Below, in pieces: positions 7,071-12,904 of a stretch of DNA of 12,904 nucleotides; position 1 is the first letter of the stretch; the number at the start of each line of letters is the position of its first letter. The translations under genes were made by a program, and so were the position numbers. The DNA is from Holophagaceae bacterium (lineage in GTDB: Bacteria; Acidobacteriota; Holophagae; Holophagales; Holophagaceae). A model generated the notes under the pieces. That model saw only the letters and a program-made list of their open reading frames with translations, did no database searches and was not told the origin of the DNA. The stretch is from positions 1-12,904 of the forward strand of contig PMJK01000072.1 in the NCBI GenBank assembly GCA_003158505.1, read 5' to 3'.

Positions 7071-8054
7071 TTATTCCGATTTTCCGGGACCCTTCGCCAA
7101 CTGGACCAACTCCACGCGGTTGCGGACCCCTGTCTTCTGGAAGATGTGGTAGTTGTGGTCCTTCACGGTTTTCAGGGAGATGAAGAGCGCATCGGCGATC
7201 TCCTGGTTGGTGAGTCCCCGGCAGATGAGCCGGATAACTTCCTGTTCCCGTTTGGAGATCCCGAATCCGTTATGAATGGCCGGTTCCAGGGTCAGCTCTT
7301 CAACCAGGTCCTGGGTGCTGGCGTCCTGGCCCAAGGGAGTCCGATCAAAGTAATGGATCCAGGACACGGTCAGGAGGTTGTAGAGGATTTCCAGGCTCAC
7401 CTGGGTGGTGATGAAGGTATGGCGCGGGATCGGAGTTGAGAACCGGTACCACCAGACGAAAACAGTCAGTGCCACGAAAAGCACCGAGTAGGCCGCTCCC
7501 AGGATCCGGAGTCTCCGCCAGGATTCCTCTTGTCCCTGCCGATGTGCGTTAAAGAAGAGCCATAGGCTGAGCAGGGTCACGGCCAGGAACACCAACGAAG
7601 ATAGTCCTCGGCTGAAGAGCCGAATCATGTGATCCAGCCGGAAGAGAAAGAGCACCAGACAGGTCAACGCTGTTATGCCCACCAAGAGGAAGGCCCATCT
7701 CTTGGTCCTTCCAAATAAGATCGGCGATTGAGCTGGGCGCACCGCCCGGAGGGCGAAGGACAGGTAGGACGAGGCCCATAGGAGGGCCACCACCATGGAA
7801 ATCCAGGTCAGTGCAGCGTTGAGGACCCGCCCCGCGTCGGGCGAAAGAACACCCAGGACGGTCGTTTCCGTGTATTGGCGGACCAGCCAAAGGAGGACCC
7901 AGAGGTTGTAGAGCAGCAGGGGTGTGATGAGGGACTCTGTCACTGGCGAGTAGTGGTGATGGGAGCGGCGCGACATCCAGGCCAGGGACATGAATCCGGT
8001 GGCCAGTGCCACGAGAAAGGTAATGAACATCAAGGGATTCATGGACCAAATCAT
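7071..8054 (-). CDS. Membrane-anchored LuxR-type transcriptional regulator
   Basis: The 327-residue protein has about seven hydrophobic helices (roughly 7-25, 41-60, 79-101, 119-138, 150-168, 183-202, 213-235), then a linker. It ends in a LuxR/NarL-type helix-turn-helix at about 264-320: ISKREQEVIRLICRG, LTNQEIADALFIS, and LKTVKDHNYHIFQKTGV as recognition region. No receiver or autoinducer-binding domain is present, so sensing probably occurs in the membrane part; the ligand is unknown. The start at 8054 has a GAGG about eight bases upstream (in GCGAGGCTGAGGT); a second ATG at 8042 is possible. It is divergent from the duplicated lipoprotein genes, and the shared gap holds an inverted repeat. 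That makes those genes candidate targets (inference from position only). Membrane-bound regulators with a C-terminal HTH are known but the N-terminal family was not recognised. Confidence 0.85.
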   Translation of the reverse strand: MIWSMNPLMFITFLVALATGFMSLAWMSRRSHHHYSPVTESLITPLLLYNLWVLLWLVRQYTETTVLGVLSPDAGRVLNAALTWISMVVALLWASSYLSFALRAVRPAQSPILFGRTKRWAFLLVGITALTCLVLFLFRLDHMIRLFSRGLSSLVFLAVTLLSLWLFFNAHRQGQEESWRRLRILGAAYSVLFVALTVFVWWYRFSTPIPRHTFITTQVSLEILYNLLTVSWIHYFDRTPLGQDASTQDLVEELTLEPAIHNGFGISKREQEVIRLICRGLTNQEIADALFISLKTVKDHNYHIFQKTGVRNRVELVQLAKGPGKSE

Positions 8055-8086
8055 ACCTCAGCCTCGCTTTCGTTCTCCTGAGTGGC

Positions 8087-8312
8087 TGACAGGTCCTCAA
8101 GTCCACCAGGACTAAAGTCCGGATCTTGAAAATCAGGACTTTAGGTGGATGGAGCGGAAGCACCCGAACCCTATCTTCTCCCTTGTGGATTCCCCGTTTT
8201 CAGCCAGCCTCTCCTGGAGGCATCAACATGAACAATCAGCTCTTTCTCCCTCTCGCAGCCATCGGGTTGATGGCTTTAACGGGTTGCGACTCGCCCCTCA
8301 CGGTCCCAGTCT
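8087..8312 (+). repeat. Upstream/leader/signal-peptide duplication, copy 1
   Basis: This block aligns with copy 2 at 8742-8968 at a constant 656-base offset, apart from one single-base indel near 8094. Shared features in order: TGACAGG, CAAGTCC, GGATCTTGAA (8121-8130), GTGGATGGA (8145-8153), CCCTAYCTT (8169-8177), GGAGGCATCA (8216-8225) and the signal-peptide codons. A 34-base run at 8244-8277 is identical in both copies, including third codon positions. Similarity fades shortly after the lipobox cysteine codon at 8285. Confidence 0.8.
8112..8144. promoter_or_regulatory. Inverted repeat, candidate operator, between the LuxR-type gene and the first lipoprotein gene
   Basis: CTAAAGTCC (8112-8120) and GGACTTTAG (8136-8144) are perfect 9-bp arms around a 15-base spacer. 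A second, smaller dyad lies just upstream: AGTCC at 8100-8104 and GGACT at 8109-8113. The half-site AGTCC/GGACT thus occurs four times in 45 bases. The site is 58 bases from the regulator start and 83 bases before the lipoprotein start, as expected for an operator in a divergent promoter region. It could instead act as an RNA hairpin. No clear -35/-10 pair was found. The equivalent arms before the second lipoprotein gene (8768-8776, 8792-8800) are degraded. Confidence 0.45.
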
Positions 8313-8785
8313 TTCAACGACCCCAGACGCCCATTCCTGAAGTGGACGCCAGGGATCTGCCGGCAGCACCGGCCATCGGATTCCTATGGCCGCGCCACTG
8401 GCAGGCGGAGCCTGCGCAGCTTCCCGCAGGAAACATTCGAGTGAAGGACCGGTTTTCGGACATCAGCCGGCCCCGCGACTACGCCGTCGAGGTACCTGTC
8501 GGGGGAACCGTGAAGGCCCAGGTGGTGGAAGGCCGGATGGCCTATTTCCGAGTGCGGTGCGTCACCGCCCTGGGCGTCGGCCATGGCCCTGGCCTGAACC
8601 AGAACCGAACCCACACCGGGGACCCTCAAGCCACCTATTGGAATTCAGAGAAGGAATCGCGCACGGTCTACTTCATGGTGATCCCTTTGGACAAGAGCAT
8701 GGCCGGTGAGGCCTACACCCTGGAGGTCATACACGGATGGATGACAGGGCCTCCAAGTCCGTCAGGCCTTAAGTCTGGATCTTGA
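8228..8785 (+). CDS. Small lipoprotein of unknown function (first of a pair)
   Basis: The 185-residue product begins with a lipoprotein signal peptide (MNNQLFLPLAAIGLMALTGC) whose lipobox LTGC places the lipidated cysteine at residue 20. Asp follows the Cys. In enterobacteria that favours inner-membrane retention; whether this holds here is unknown. The mature part starts with a Pro-rich linker (about 21-62) followed by an apparently beta-rich domain (VEVPVGGTVKAQVV near 87-100, TVYFMVIPLD near 146-155, EAYTLEVIHG near 161-170). I do not recognise the family. GGAGG at 8216-8220 is seven bases before the ATG. The frame is open further upstream, but the signal peptide fixes the start. The stop at 8783-8785 lies inside copy 2 of the duplicated leader, so the last codons overlap the upstream region of the next gene. 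Confidence 0.82.
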   Translation: MNNQLFLPLAAIGLMALTGCDSPLTVPVFQRPQTPIPEVDARDLPAAPAIGFLWPRHWQAEPAQLPAGNIRVKDRFSDISRPRDYAVEVPVGGTVKAQVVEGRMAYFRVRCVTALGVGHGPGLNQNRTHTGDPQATYWNSEKESRTVYFMVIPLDKSMAGEAYTLEVIHGWMTGPPSPSGLKSGS

Positions 8786-8968
8786 ACCCCAAGCCTTGAA
8801 GTGGATGGATTGGTAATGCTGGGTCCCTACCTTGCATATCGAGAACTCCGTTTCCGCAACCACCAGTTCCCGGAGGCATCACCATGAACAAACTGCTCCT
8901 TCTCCCTCTCGCAGCCATCGGGTTGATGGCTTTGACAGGTTGCAACCCACCGGTAGAGATCCCGGTTC
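8742..8968 (+). repeat. Upstream/leader/signal-peptide duplication, copy 2
   Basis: Second copy of the block at 8087-8312. The spacing from AAGTCT (8771) to the ATG (8884) is 113 bases, exactly as from AAGTCC (8115) to 8228 in copy 1. The identical run is at 8900-8933. The 5' part overlaps the last codons of the first lipoprotein gene. The perfect inverted repeat of copy 1 is only partly kept here. Confidence 0.8.
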
Positions 8969-9369
8969 AACTACCAACCCTTGCAGTTGTCAGCGCGCCT
9001 CAAGCCAAGGTTTGGAATGCCATAGTTTCGACGGTCGGGATTGAATACCCCATCCAGGCCATCGAGCGTGACAGCGGGTTTATCTCAACCCGTCCAGTGG
9101 CCATGCTTTTGCCGGCCAGTCACTGGGCTCTCGGTTGTGATAGGGCCAATGATTTTGCCAACCCGTGGAATCAACTTCGCATGGACATGCGTGTACTGGC
9201 CGAGGAAAGACAGGGTGGACAAACGCAGATCACCATCCTTTGTCATTACGAGGCATTCAAGGAAAGCACCTATCCGAGGGCCTGGACGGTCGTGGCATCC
9301 AGCGGCGCCTTGGAGAATGAGATCCTGCAGAAGATTCAGCATCGGCTCACGCTCCATCCTGAAAAATAA
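8884..9369 (+). CDS. Small lipoprotein, possibly BamC-like fold (second of a pair)
   Basis: The 161-residue product starts with a signal peptide nearly identical to that of the preceding gene, with lipobox LTGC and lipidated Cys20 followed by Asn. The mature domain (about 38-157) contains APQAKVWNAIVSTV, then IERDSGFIST at 60-69, then QTQITILCHYEAF at 114-126 and a C-terminal helix ALENEILQKIQHRL. This order (helix, strand with a D-S-G turn, strands, closing helix) resembles helix-grip domains of BamC/NlpB-type lipoproteins. That is a fold-level inference without a family match. GGAGG at 8872-8876 is seven bases before the ATG. The mature part shares no evident similarity with that of the first lipoprotein beyond about ten residues after the Cys. 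The gap of about 215 bases to the next gene holds only an inverted repeat. Confidence 0.82.
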   Translation: MNKLLLLPLAAIGLMALTGCNPPVEIPVQLPTLAVVSAPQAKVWNAIVSTVGIEYPIQAIERDSGFISTRPVAMLLPASHWALGCDRANDFANPWNQLRMDMRVLAEERQGGQTQITILCHYEAFKESTYPRAWTVVASSGALENEILQKIQHRLTLHPEK

Positions 9370-9517
9370 GGAGAAATCCATACGAAGCCTCTGGCACCAG
9401 GTTTCGAACAGCAAGTTTTCGGGGATTTCTGACAAGGCGTGTTATTTGGGTGTTCAACCGTTGGGACAGCCCATAAACCTCAAACCGTTGCGGCACCCGG
9501 AGCGACCCATTGTCTGA

Positions 9518-9548
9518 CCTCTGGTAGCCGTTGCGCGAAGTCCAGAGG
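9518..9548. other. Inverted repeat upstream of the SCP-2 repeat gene
   Basis: CCTCTGG (9518-9524) and CCAGAGG (9542-9548) are perfect 7-bp arms around 17 bases. The element ends 37 bases before the ATG at 9586, so it could be an operator or a leader hairpin. It could also be chance in GC-rich sequence. I saw no convincing promoter elements in 9370-9585. Confidence 0.3.
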
Positions 9549-9585
9549 CCCGGCCATGCTCGATCCACGTTTCCGAGGTGATCCC

Positions 9586-10800
9586 ATGGCTTTGACGGTG
9601 GACGGCATTTTTGCACTCATGCCCGAGCTCTTCCTTCCGGAGAAGGCCCAGGGCCTCACGGTGTCCGTCTACTACCAGGTGACGGGCGAGGGTGGTGGGG
9701 ACTACGCCTGCCTGATCGACAACGGCGTGTTCACCCTGAAACGGGAGGCCAAGCCGGACGCCACGTCTGTGGTGGTGATCGGCGCCGAGGACTGGATCGC
9801 CCTCAACGAGGGCAAGCTCGATCCCATGCAGGCCTTCATGACCGGCAAGCTCAAGGGCACCGGCGATTTGGGGTTGCTGCAGAAATTCCCCAAGTTCTTC
9901 AAGAAGCCCCAGAAGCAGGGCGGTCCCGTGAAGGCGCTGAAGGATCTCGTCCCTGCACGCCTGGCGCTGGCTGGGGCGGGCCTCAAGGTGAGCGTGGGCG
10001 GCGAAAGCTGGGGCGCTGGCGCGGAGGTGACCGGAGACGAGGCTACCGTGCGGGCCCTGGTCTGCGGCCTCTCCGATCCTGGCCCTGCGCTGCTGGGCGG
10101 CCAGCTCCGGTTCTCCGGTGACATGGCCCTGCTGCGCAAGGCCTGGAAGACCTGGTCCGCCGAGCCTGAGATTCAATTCCCCGATACCCCCGGGGGCAAG
10201 GCCCTGGCCACCTTGCGCAAGCGCTACAAGGGCGGTGCCAGCGGCACGCTGGAAGTGAAGTTGGACGGCGTGTCCTATCGCCTCGACTTCAGCGCCGAAG
10301 GCCTGTCGGTGCGGCCTGGCGAAGTCGAGGGAGCGGCGACCCTGGGCATCTCGGATGCGGATTTCGCCGCCCTCAACGCGGGCAAGCTGAACCTTGTGGC
10401 CGCCCTCCTCGGGGGGGGCATCACGGTGAAGGGCGACCTGAGCCAGGTGGCGGCCTATACGGCCCATTTCGACGCGGACGTGAACCCGGCCCAGGGCCTG
10501 CTGGAATCCATGCCAGAGCGCTTCAATGCGGAAAAAGCCGGGGATCTGGAGGCCGTCGTGGGCTATCAGATCGATGACCTGGGTTACACCCTCCTGATCC
10601 GGAACGGGGCCTGCATGGTTATCCCGCGATTGCTGAAGCCCTGTGATACGCTCCTGAAAGCAAAACCTGAAGACTTCATCGCCATGAGCACTGGAACGCT
10701 GAACGCCCAGGAGGCATTCATGACCGGCAAGATCCAGATCGAAGGTGATGCGCTCCTCATGCAGAAGGTGGCCAAGAGCTTCAGGCGCCCCGAGGTCTAG
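9586..10800 (+). CDS. Protein with four SCP-2 (sterol carrier protein 2)-like repeats
   Basis: SCP-2 domains bind hydrophobic ligands such as lipids or acyl-CoA; the ligand here is unknown. The 404-residue protein has no signal peptide and repeats the C-terminal SCP-2 signature four times: ALNEGKLDPMQAFMTGKLKG then GDLGLLQKF (72-101), a degenerate TVRALVCGLSDPGPALLGGQ then FSGDMALLRKA (154-186), AALNAGKLNLVAALLGGG then VKGDLSQVAA (261-290), and IAMSTGTLNAQEAFMTGKIQ then EGDALLMQKV (365-395). Domain borders are roughly 5-105, 120-190, 200-295 and 302-400. Domains 1 and 4 are closest to the consensus and to each other; domain 2 is eroded and looks short. The ATG at 9586 is preceded by GAGGTGAT with good spacing; upstream in-frame ATGs lack homology. 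An eight-G run at 10411-10418 is a possible slippage site. Confidence 0.85.
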   Translation: MALTVDGIFALMPELFLPEKAQGLTVSVYYQVTGEGGGDYACLIDNGVFTLKREAKPDATSVVVIGAEDWIALNEGKLDPMQAFMTGKLKGTGDLGLLQKFPKFFKKPQKQGGPVKALKDLVPARLALAGAGLKVSVGGESWGAGAEVTGDEATVRALVCGLSDPGPALLGGQLRFSGDMALLRKAWKTWSAEPEIQFPDTPGGKALATLRKRYKGGASGTLEVKLDGVSYRLDFSAEGLSVRPGEVEGAATLGISDADFAALNAGKLNLVAALLGGGITVKGDLSQVAAYTAHFDADVNPAQGLLESMPERFNAEKAGDLEAVVGYQIDDLGYTLLIRNGACMVIPRLLKPCDTLLKAKPEDFIAMSTGTLNAQEAFMTGKIQIEGDALLMQKVAKSFRRPEV

Positions 10801-10809
10801 GACCTTCGT

Positions 10810-11013
10810 ATGACCAAACCTCCCCACCCCAAGACCCATCCGCCTCCGAAGTCGATTCCGGGGCAGGGTCTGGTGAGGGCGGCCAGGGCCATCCCGGCCA
10901 TGGAGAATCCGATGGACATTCCAGCATGGCCGGCGAAGCCGCAAGTGAACCGCTGTACCGGCCACTGTGGACACTGCGAGATCCATCCCTGCCAGTTGCA
11001 CACGTCCGTCTAG
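10810..11013 (+). CDS. Possible small Cys-rich protein
   Basis: This 67-residue frame starts nine bases after the SCP-2 gene stop, with AGGA at 10799-10802 seven bases before the ATG, so it could be translated as a second gene of the same unit. The N-terminal half is rich in Pro and Lys (MTKPPHPKTHPPPKS). The C-terminal end carries CTGHCGHCEIHPC, a C-x3-C-x2-C-x4-C cluster with interspersed His, which could bind a metal or an Fe-S cluster. I do not recognise a family. A frame of similar length exists on the opposite strand, and short open frames are common in GC-rich DNA. The call rests on spacing, ribosome-binding site and the ordered Cys/His cluster. Confidence 0.5.
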   Translation: MTKPPHPKTHPPPKSIPGQGLVRAARAIPAMENPMDIPAWPAKPQVNRCTGHCGHCEIHPCQLHTSV

Positions 11014-11023
11014 GTTTCGTGGT

Positions 11024-11776
11024 TCAGGCGTCTTCCCACAATTCCCGCAGACGCTGGTAACCTGCGCGACTCACGGGTAGACGGGCGCCGTCCCGCAGGA
11101 TGGCATCGCGGTGCTCCTTGGTATCCAGCTCGATCCGCACCAGTCGGTCGAGGTTCAGGAGGTAACTGCGATGGATGCGGATGAAACGGGTTGAATCGAG
11201 CTGGGATTCCAGGCTGGCCAAGGTCTGCTGCTTGAGCAGGTTCTTGCCCTCGGTGCGCAGCAGCACGTAGTCATCCTGGGCCTGCACCCAGTCCAGGCGA
11301 TCCAGGTGGACCACCGTGACCTTGGGACCATCCTTCACCACGATGCGTTCCAGGGGTTTCCCCTGGCGGGCCGAAGCGGCGAGCTCGGTGGCGGGTGGCG
11401 GAGCCATCGTCTGGGCGTCGTGAAGCATCTGGGCCTTGGCCAGGGCGGCCTCGAAGCGCTCCTGCGAGAAGGGCTTCAGCAGGTAGTCCACGGCATGGGC
11501 CTCGAAGGCTCTCAGGGCGTGCTGATCGTAGGCGGTGACGAACACCACGGCGGGTCGCTTGCCTTCGGCCTCAAGCAGCTCGAGGACCTCAAAGCCATCC
11601 AGCTTCGGCATCTGGATGTCCAGAAAGATGAGGTCAGGTTGAAACTCGGCTGCGGCCTTCAGGGCCTCGAAGCCGTTGGCGCATTCCGCCACCACTTCCA
11701 CGTCCGGATGGGCCGCAAGGTGCTCGCGAACGATGGCGCGGGCCAGATCCTCGTCGTCGATGATCAGGGCTTTCAT
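11024..11776 (-). CDS. LytTR-family response regulator
   Basis: Cytoplasmic DNA-binding response regulator of 250 residues. The receiver (about 1-118) has the acidic pair D7/D8, phospho-acceptor D53 in LIFLDIQMP, switch T81 in VFVTAYD and K101 in LLKPF. A Pro/Ala-rich linker (about 121-140) leads to a LytTR domain (about 141-247): RIVVKDGPKV, VHLDRLDWVQAQDDYVLL, then the typical RFIRIHRSYLLNLDRL at 197-212. Its ATG overlaps the stop of the upstream histidine kinase gene by four bases (ATGA at 11776-11773), which makes the pairing almost certain. The target genes cannot be read from this window. It is convergent with the possible small Cys-rich gene, leaving a ten-base gap. Confidence 0.93.
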   Translation of the reverse strand: MKALIIDDEDLARAIVREHLAAHPDVEVVAECANGFEALKAAAEFQPDLIFLDIQMPKLDGFEVLELLEAEGKRPAVVFVTAYDQHALRAFEAHAVDYLLKPFSQERFEAALAKAQMLHDAQTMAPPPATELAASARQGKPLERIVVKDGPKVTVVHLDRLDWVQAQDDYVLLRTEGKNLLKQQTLASLESQLDSTRFIRIHRSYLLNLDRLVRIELDTKEHRDAILRDGARLPVSRAGYQRLRELWEDA

Positions 11777-12837
11777 GGTTCGGTCTCCAGGGGGAACACC
11801 AGCGTGACGCGATGGATGCTTTCCTGCACGCCGGCTTCGAAGCGGGCCCGGCTGCCGAAGCGCCCCAGCAGGCGCTGGCGGACCTGCCGCAAGCCAATGC
11901 CCAGGCCCTGGGGTGAGGGGGCATCTTGGTCCACCGGATTATCCACTTTCACGATCACATGCCCTTCCACGACCTCCACGGACACCGCCAGGACGCCGCC
12001 TTCGGGCAGGGCCGCGATGCCGTGCTTGATGGCGTTCTCCACCAGCGGCTGCAGCAGCAGGGTGGGAAGCAGGGCGGACTCGGCGGCGGGATCCAGAGTC
12101 CAGGCCAGCTTCAACCGGGCTCCGAACCGGATCTGTTCGATGGCCAGGTAGGTGCGCGCCAGATCCAGTTCCTCCCGCAAGGCCACTAGGCGGCGTTCGC
12201 CCAGGCCCAGGCTGCGGCGGAGGAAGTCGGACAGTAGCACGCACATCTCCCGGGCCCGGGAAGGATCCACCGCGGTGAGCGCCGAAATCGAGTTCAGGCT
12301 GTTGAAAAGGAAGTGGGGATTCAGCTGGGCGCGCAGGGCCTTCAACTCGGATTCCTGGGCCAGCAACTGCAGTTCCGCCCCCTTCCGCTCGGCTTCGATG
12401 GCCCGGTCCTGGGCCAGCATCAGGTAGCTGAGGGCCACGGAAGCCAGGTAGAGCACGATGCCCAGTCCCGTGAGCACCGGCAGGGCCGTACCCACACGCT
12501 GGGGTAGGGCCTCCAGACCCGGAATCCAATCCAGCAGGCGGGCCAGCAGCCAGGCCAGGCCTGCCCATAGCCCGCCCATCAGCACGGCGGCCATGCCCCA
12601 GGCCGCTCCGTGGGTTCCGAGACCTTCCACCGTACGGCCCAGGGGCATGGCCCGGCAGAGGAACCAGGCCGAGAGAAAGAGGAAGGCGGCGAGGAGGCAC
12701 AAGGGCGGGGCCAGGGTGCCTGCCTCAACCCAGCTCCAGCCCTGGCTGCGGGCGATGCCCATGAGCAGCAGCGCGATGGGGAGCCAGCCCAGGAGGTAGG
12801 CTCCCAGGCGCGCGCGGTTGGCGAGGAGGGGATGCAT
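11773..12837 (-). CDS. LytS/YehU-type sensor histidine kinase
   Basis: Membrane histidine kinase of 354 residues, partner of the downstream LytTR regulator. About four hydrophobic segments (roughly 11-30, 40-62, 77-102, 116-142) are followed by a short coiled coil (about 144-170) and the His_kinase domain: LNPHFLFNSLNS at 172-183 with the phospho-acceptor His175. The ATPase part has QPLVENAIKHG at 263-273 (N box, Asn268), KVDNP at 297-301 and GLGIGLRQVRQRL at 311-323. No GAF, PAS or large extracellular sensor domain is present, so the stimulus is probably sensed in the membrane or through a partner. The ATG at 12837 overlaps the TGA of the upstream frame, whose C-terminus looks LiaF-like, so sensing may depend on that protein (inference). 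Confidence 0.93.
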   Translation of the reverse strand: MHPLLANRARLGAYLLGWLPIALLLMGIARSQGWSWVEAGTLAPPLCLLAAFLFLSAWFLCRAMPLGRTVEGLGTHGAAWGMAAVLMGGLWAGLAWLLARLLDWIPGLEALPQRVGTALPVLTGLGIVLYLASVALSYLMLAQDRAIEAERKGAELQLLAQESELKALRAQLNPHFLFNSLNSISALTAVDPSRAREMCVLLSDFLRRSLGLGERRLVALREELDLARTYLAIEQIRFGARLKLAWTLDPAAESALLPTLLLQPLVENAIKHGIAALPEGGVLAVSVEVVEGHVIVKVDNPVDQDAPSPQGLGIGLRQVRQRLLGRFGSRARFEAGVQESIHRVTLVFPLETEP

Positions 12838-12904
12838 CAGCTTTTGACTTCCGTGCCACCGAAGAGGATCAAGCCCGTGATCACCAGGCGCGGCCTGGTT
12901 TCCG
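12837..12904 (-). CDS. C-terminal end of a LiaF-like envelope-stress protein (partial)
   Basis: The last 22 codons of an upstream gene are visible: they read TRPRLVITGLILFGGTEVKS and stop at TGA (12839-12837), which overlaps the kinase ATG. The ending LFGG-x-EVK is typical of the C-terminal beta-structured domain of LiaF-like and cell-wall-active-antibiotic-response proteins. The remainder lies beyond the window, so membrane segments cannot be checked. Stop-start overlap, correct frame and family-like ending together support a real gene. Confidence 0.6.
   Translation of the reverse strand, partial: ETRPRLVITGLILFGGTEVKS

Noticed and set aside
9370..9585. A third copy of the lipoprotein leader cassette
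   Set aside because: None of the shared blocks (GGATCTTGAA, GTGGATGGA, GGAGGCATCA) occurs here at the expected spacing.
9454..11001. 515-codon open frame on the minus strand, longer than the sense gene
   Set aside because: It lies antisense to the SCP-2 repeat gene, is rich in His, Gly, Gln and Leu without any domain, and has no ribosome-binding site that stands out. It is typical of antisense frames in GC-rich genes.

Overview
The window is GC-rich, gene-dense bacterial chromosome with Shine-Dalgarno starts. The gene mix (tryptophanase, type III pantothenate kinase, several regulators, small lipoproteins, a LiaF-like / LytS / LytTR cluster) would fit a Gram-negative soil or sediment bacterium. 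My best guess is Acidobacteriota of the Holophaga/Geothrix kind. That placement is inference; there is no rRNA here to confirm it.

Left part (1-3426). A tryptophanase-type beta-eliminating lyase runs leftward off the window edge. Divergent from it, coaX and birA form a tight two-gene cofactor operon (CoA synthesis and biotin attachment). They are followed by a single gene encoding two tandem receiver domains and no output domain.

Middle (3427-7026). On the minus strand, an exopolyphosphatase / pppGpp phosphohydrolase gene (ppx/gppA) is followed after 18 bases by a LeuA-like DRE-TIM metallolyase. A small hairpin separates the latter from the convergent receiver gene. Divergent from ppx lies a broken polysaccharide deacetylase gene. 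It has a stop codon inside its metal-binding motif, a deletion with frame change, and a second stop.

Right-middle (7071-9369). A seven-helix membrane protein with a C-terminal LuxR-type HTH is transcribed leftward. Divergent from it are two consecutive small lipoprotein genes. Their upstream regions, leaders and signal peptides are copies of one another at an almost constant 656-base offset, but their mature domains are unrelated. A 9-bp perfect inverted repeat sits in the divergent gap. This repeat-bearing cassette is the most unusual part of the window.

Right part (9370-12904). A protein with four SCP-2-like repeats is followed by a possible small Cys-rich protein. Convergent to them is a leftward, translationally coupled cluster: the C-terminal tail of a LiaF-like protein, a LytS-type histidine kinase and a LytTR response regulator. 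This looks like an envelope-sensing module.

I saw no tRNA or rRNA genes, CRISPR arrays, insertion sequences or phage genes. I did not find a clear new multi-gene system. The best leads are the duplicated lipoprotein cassette next to a membrane-bound LuxR regulator, the output-less double receiver and the small CxxxCxxC protein.
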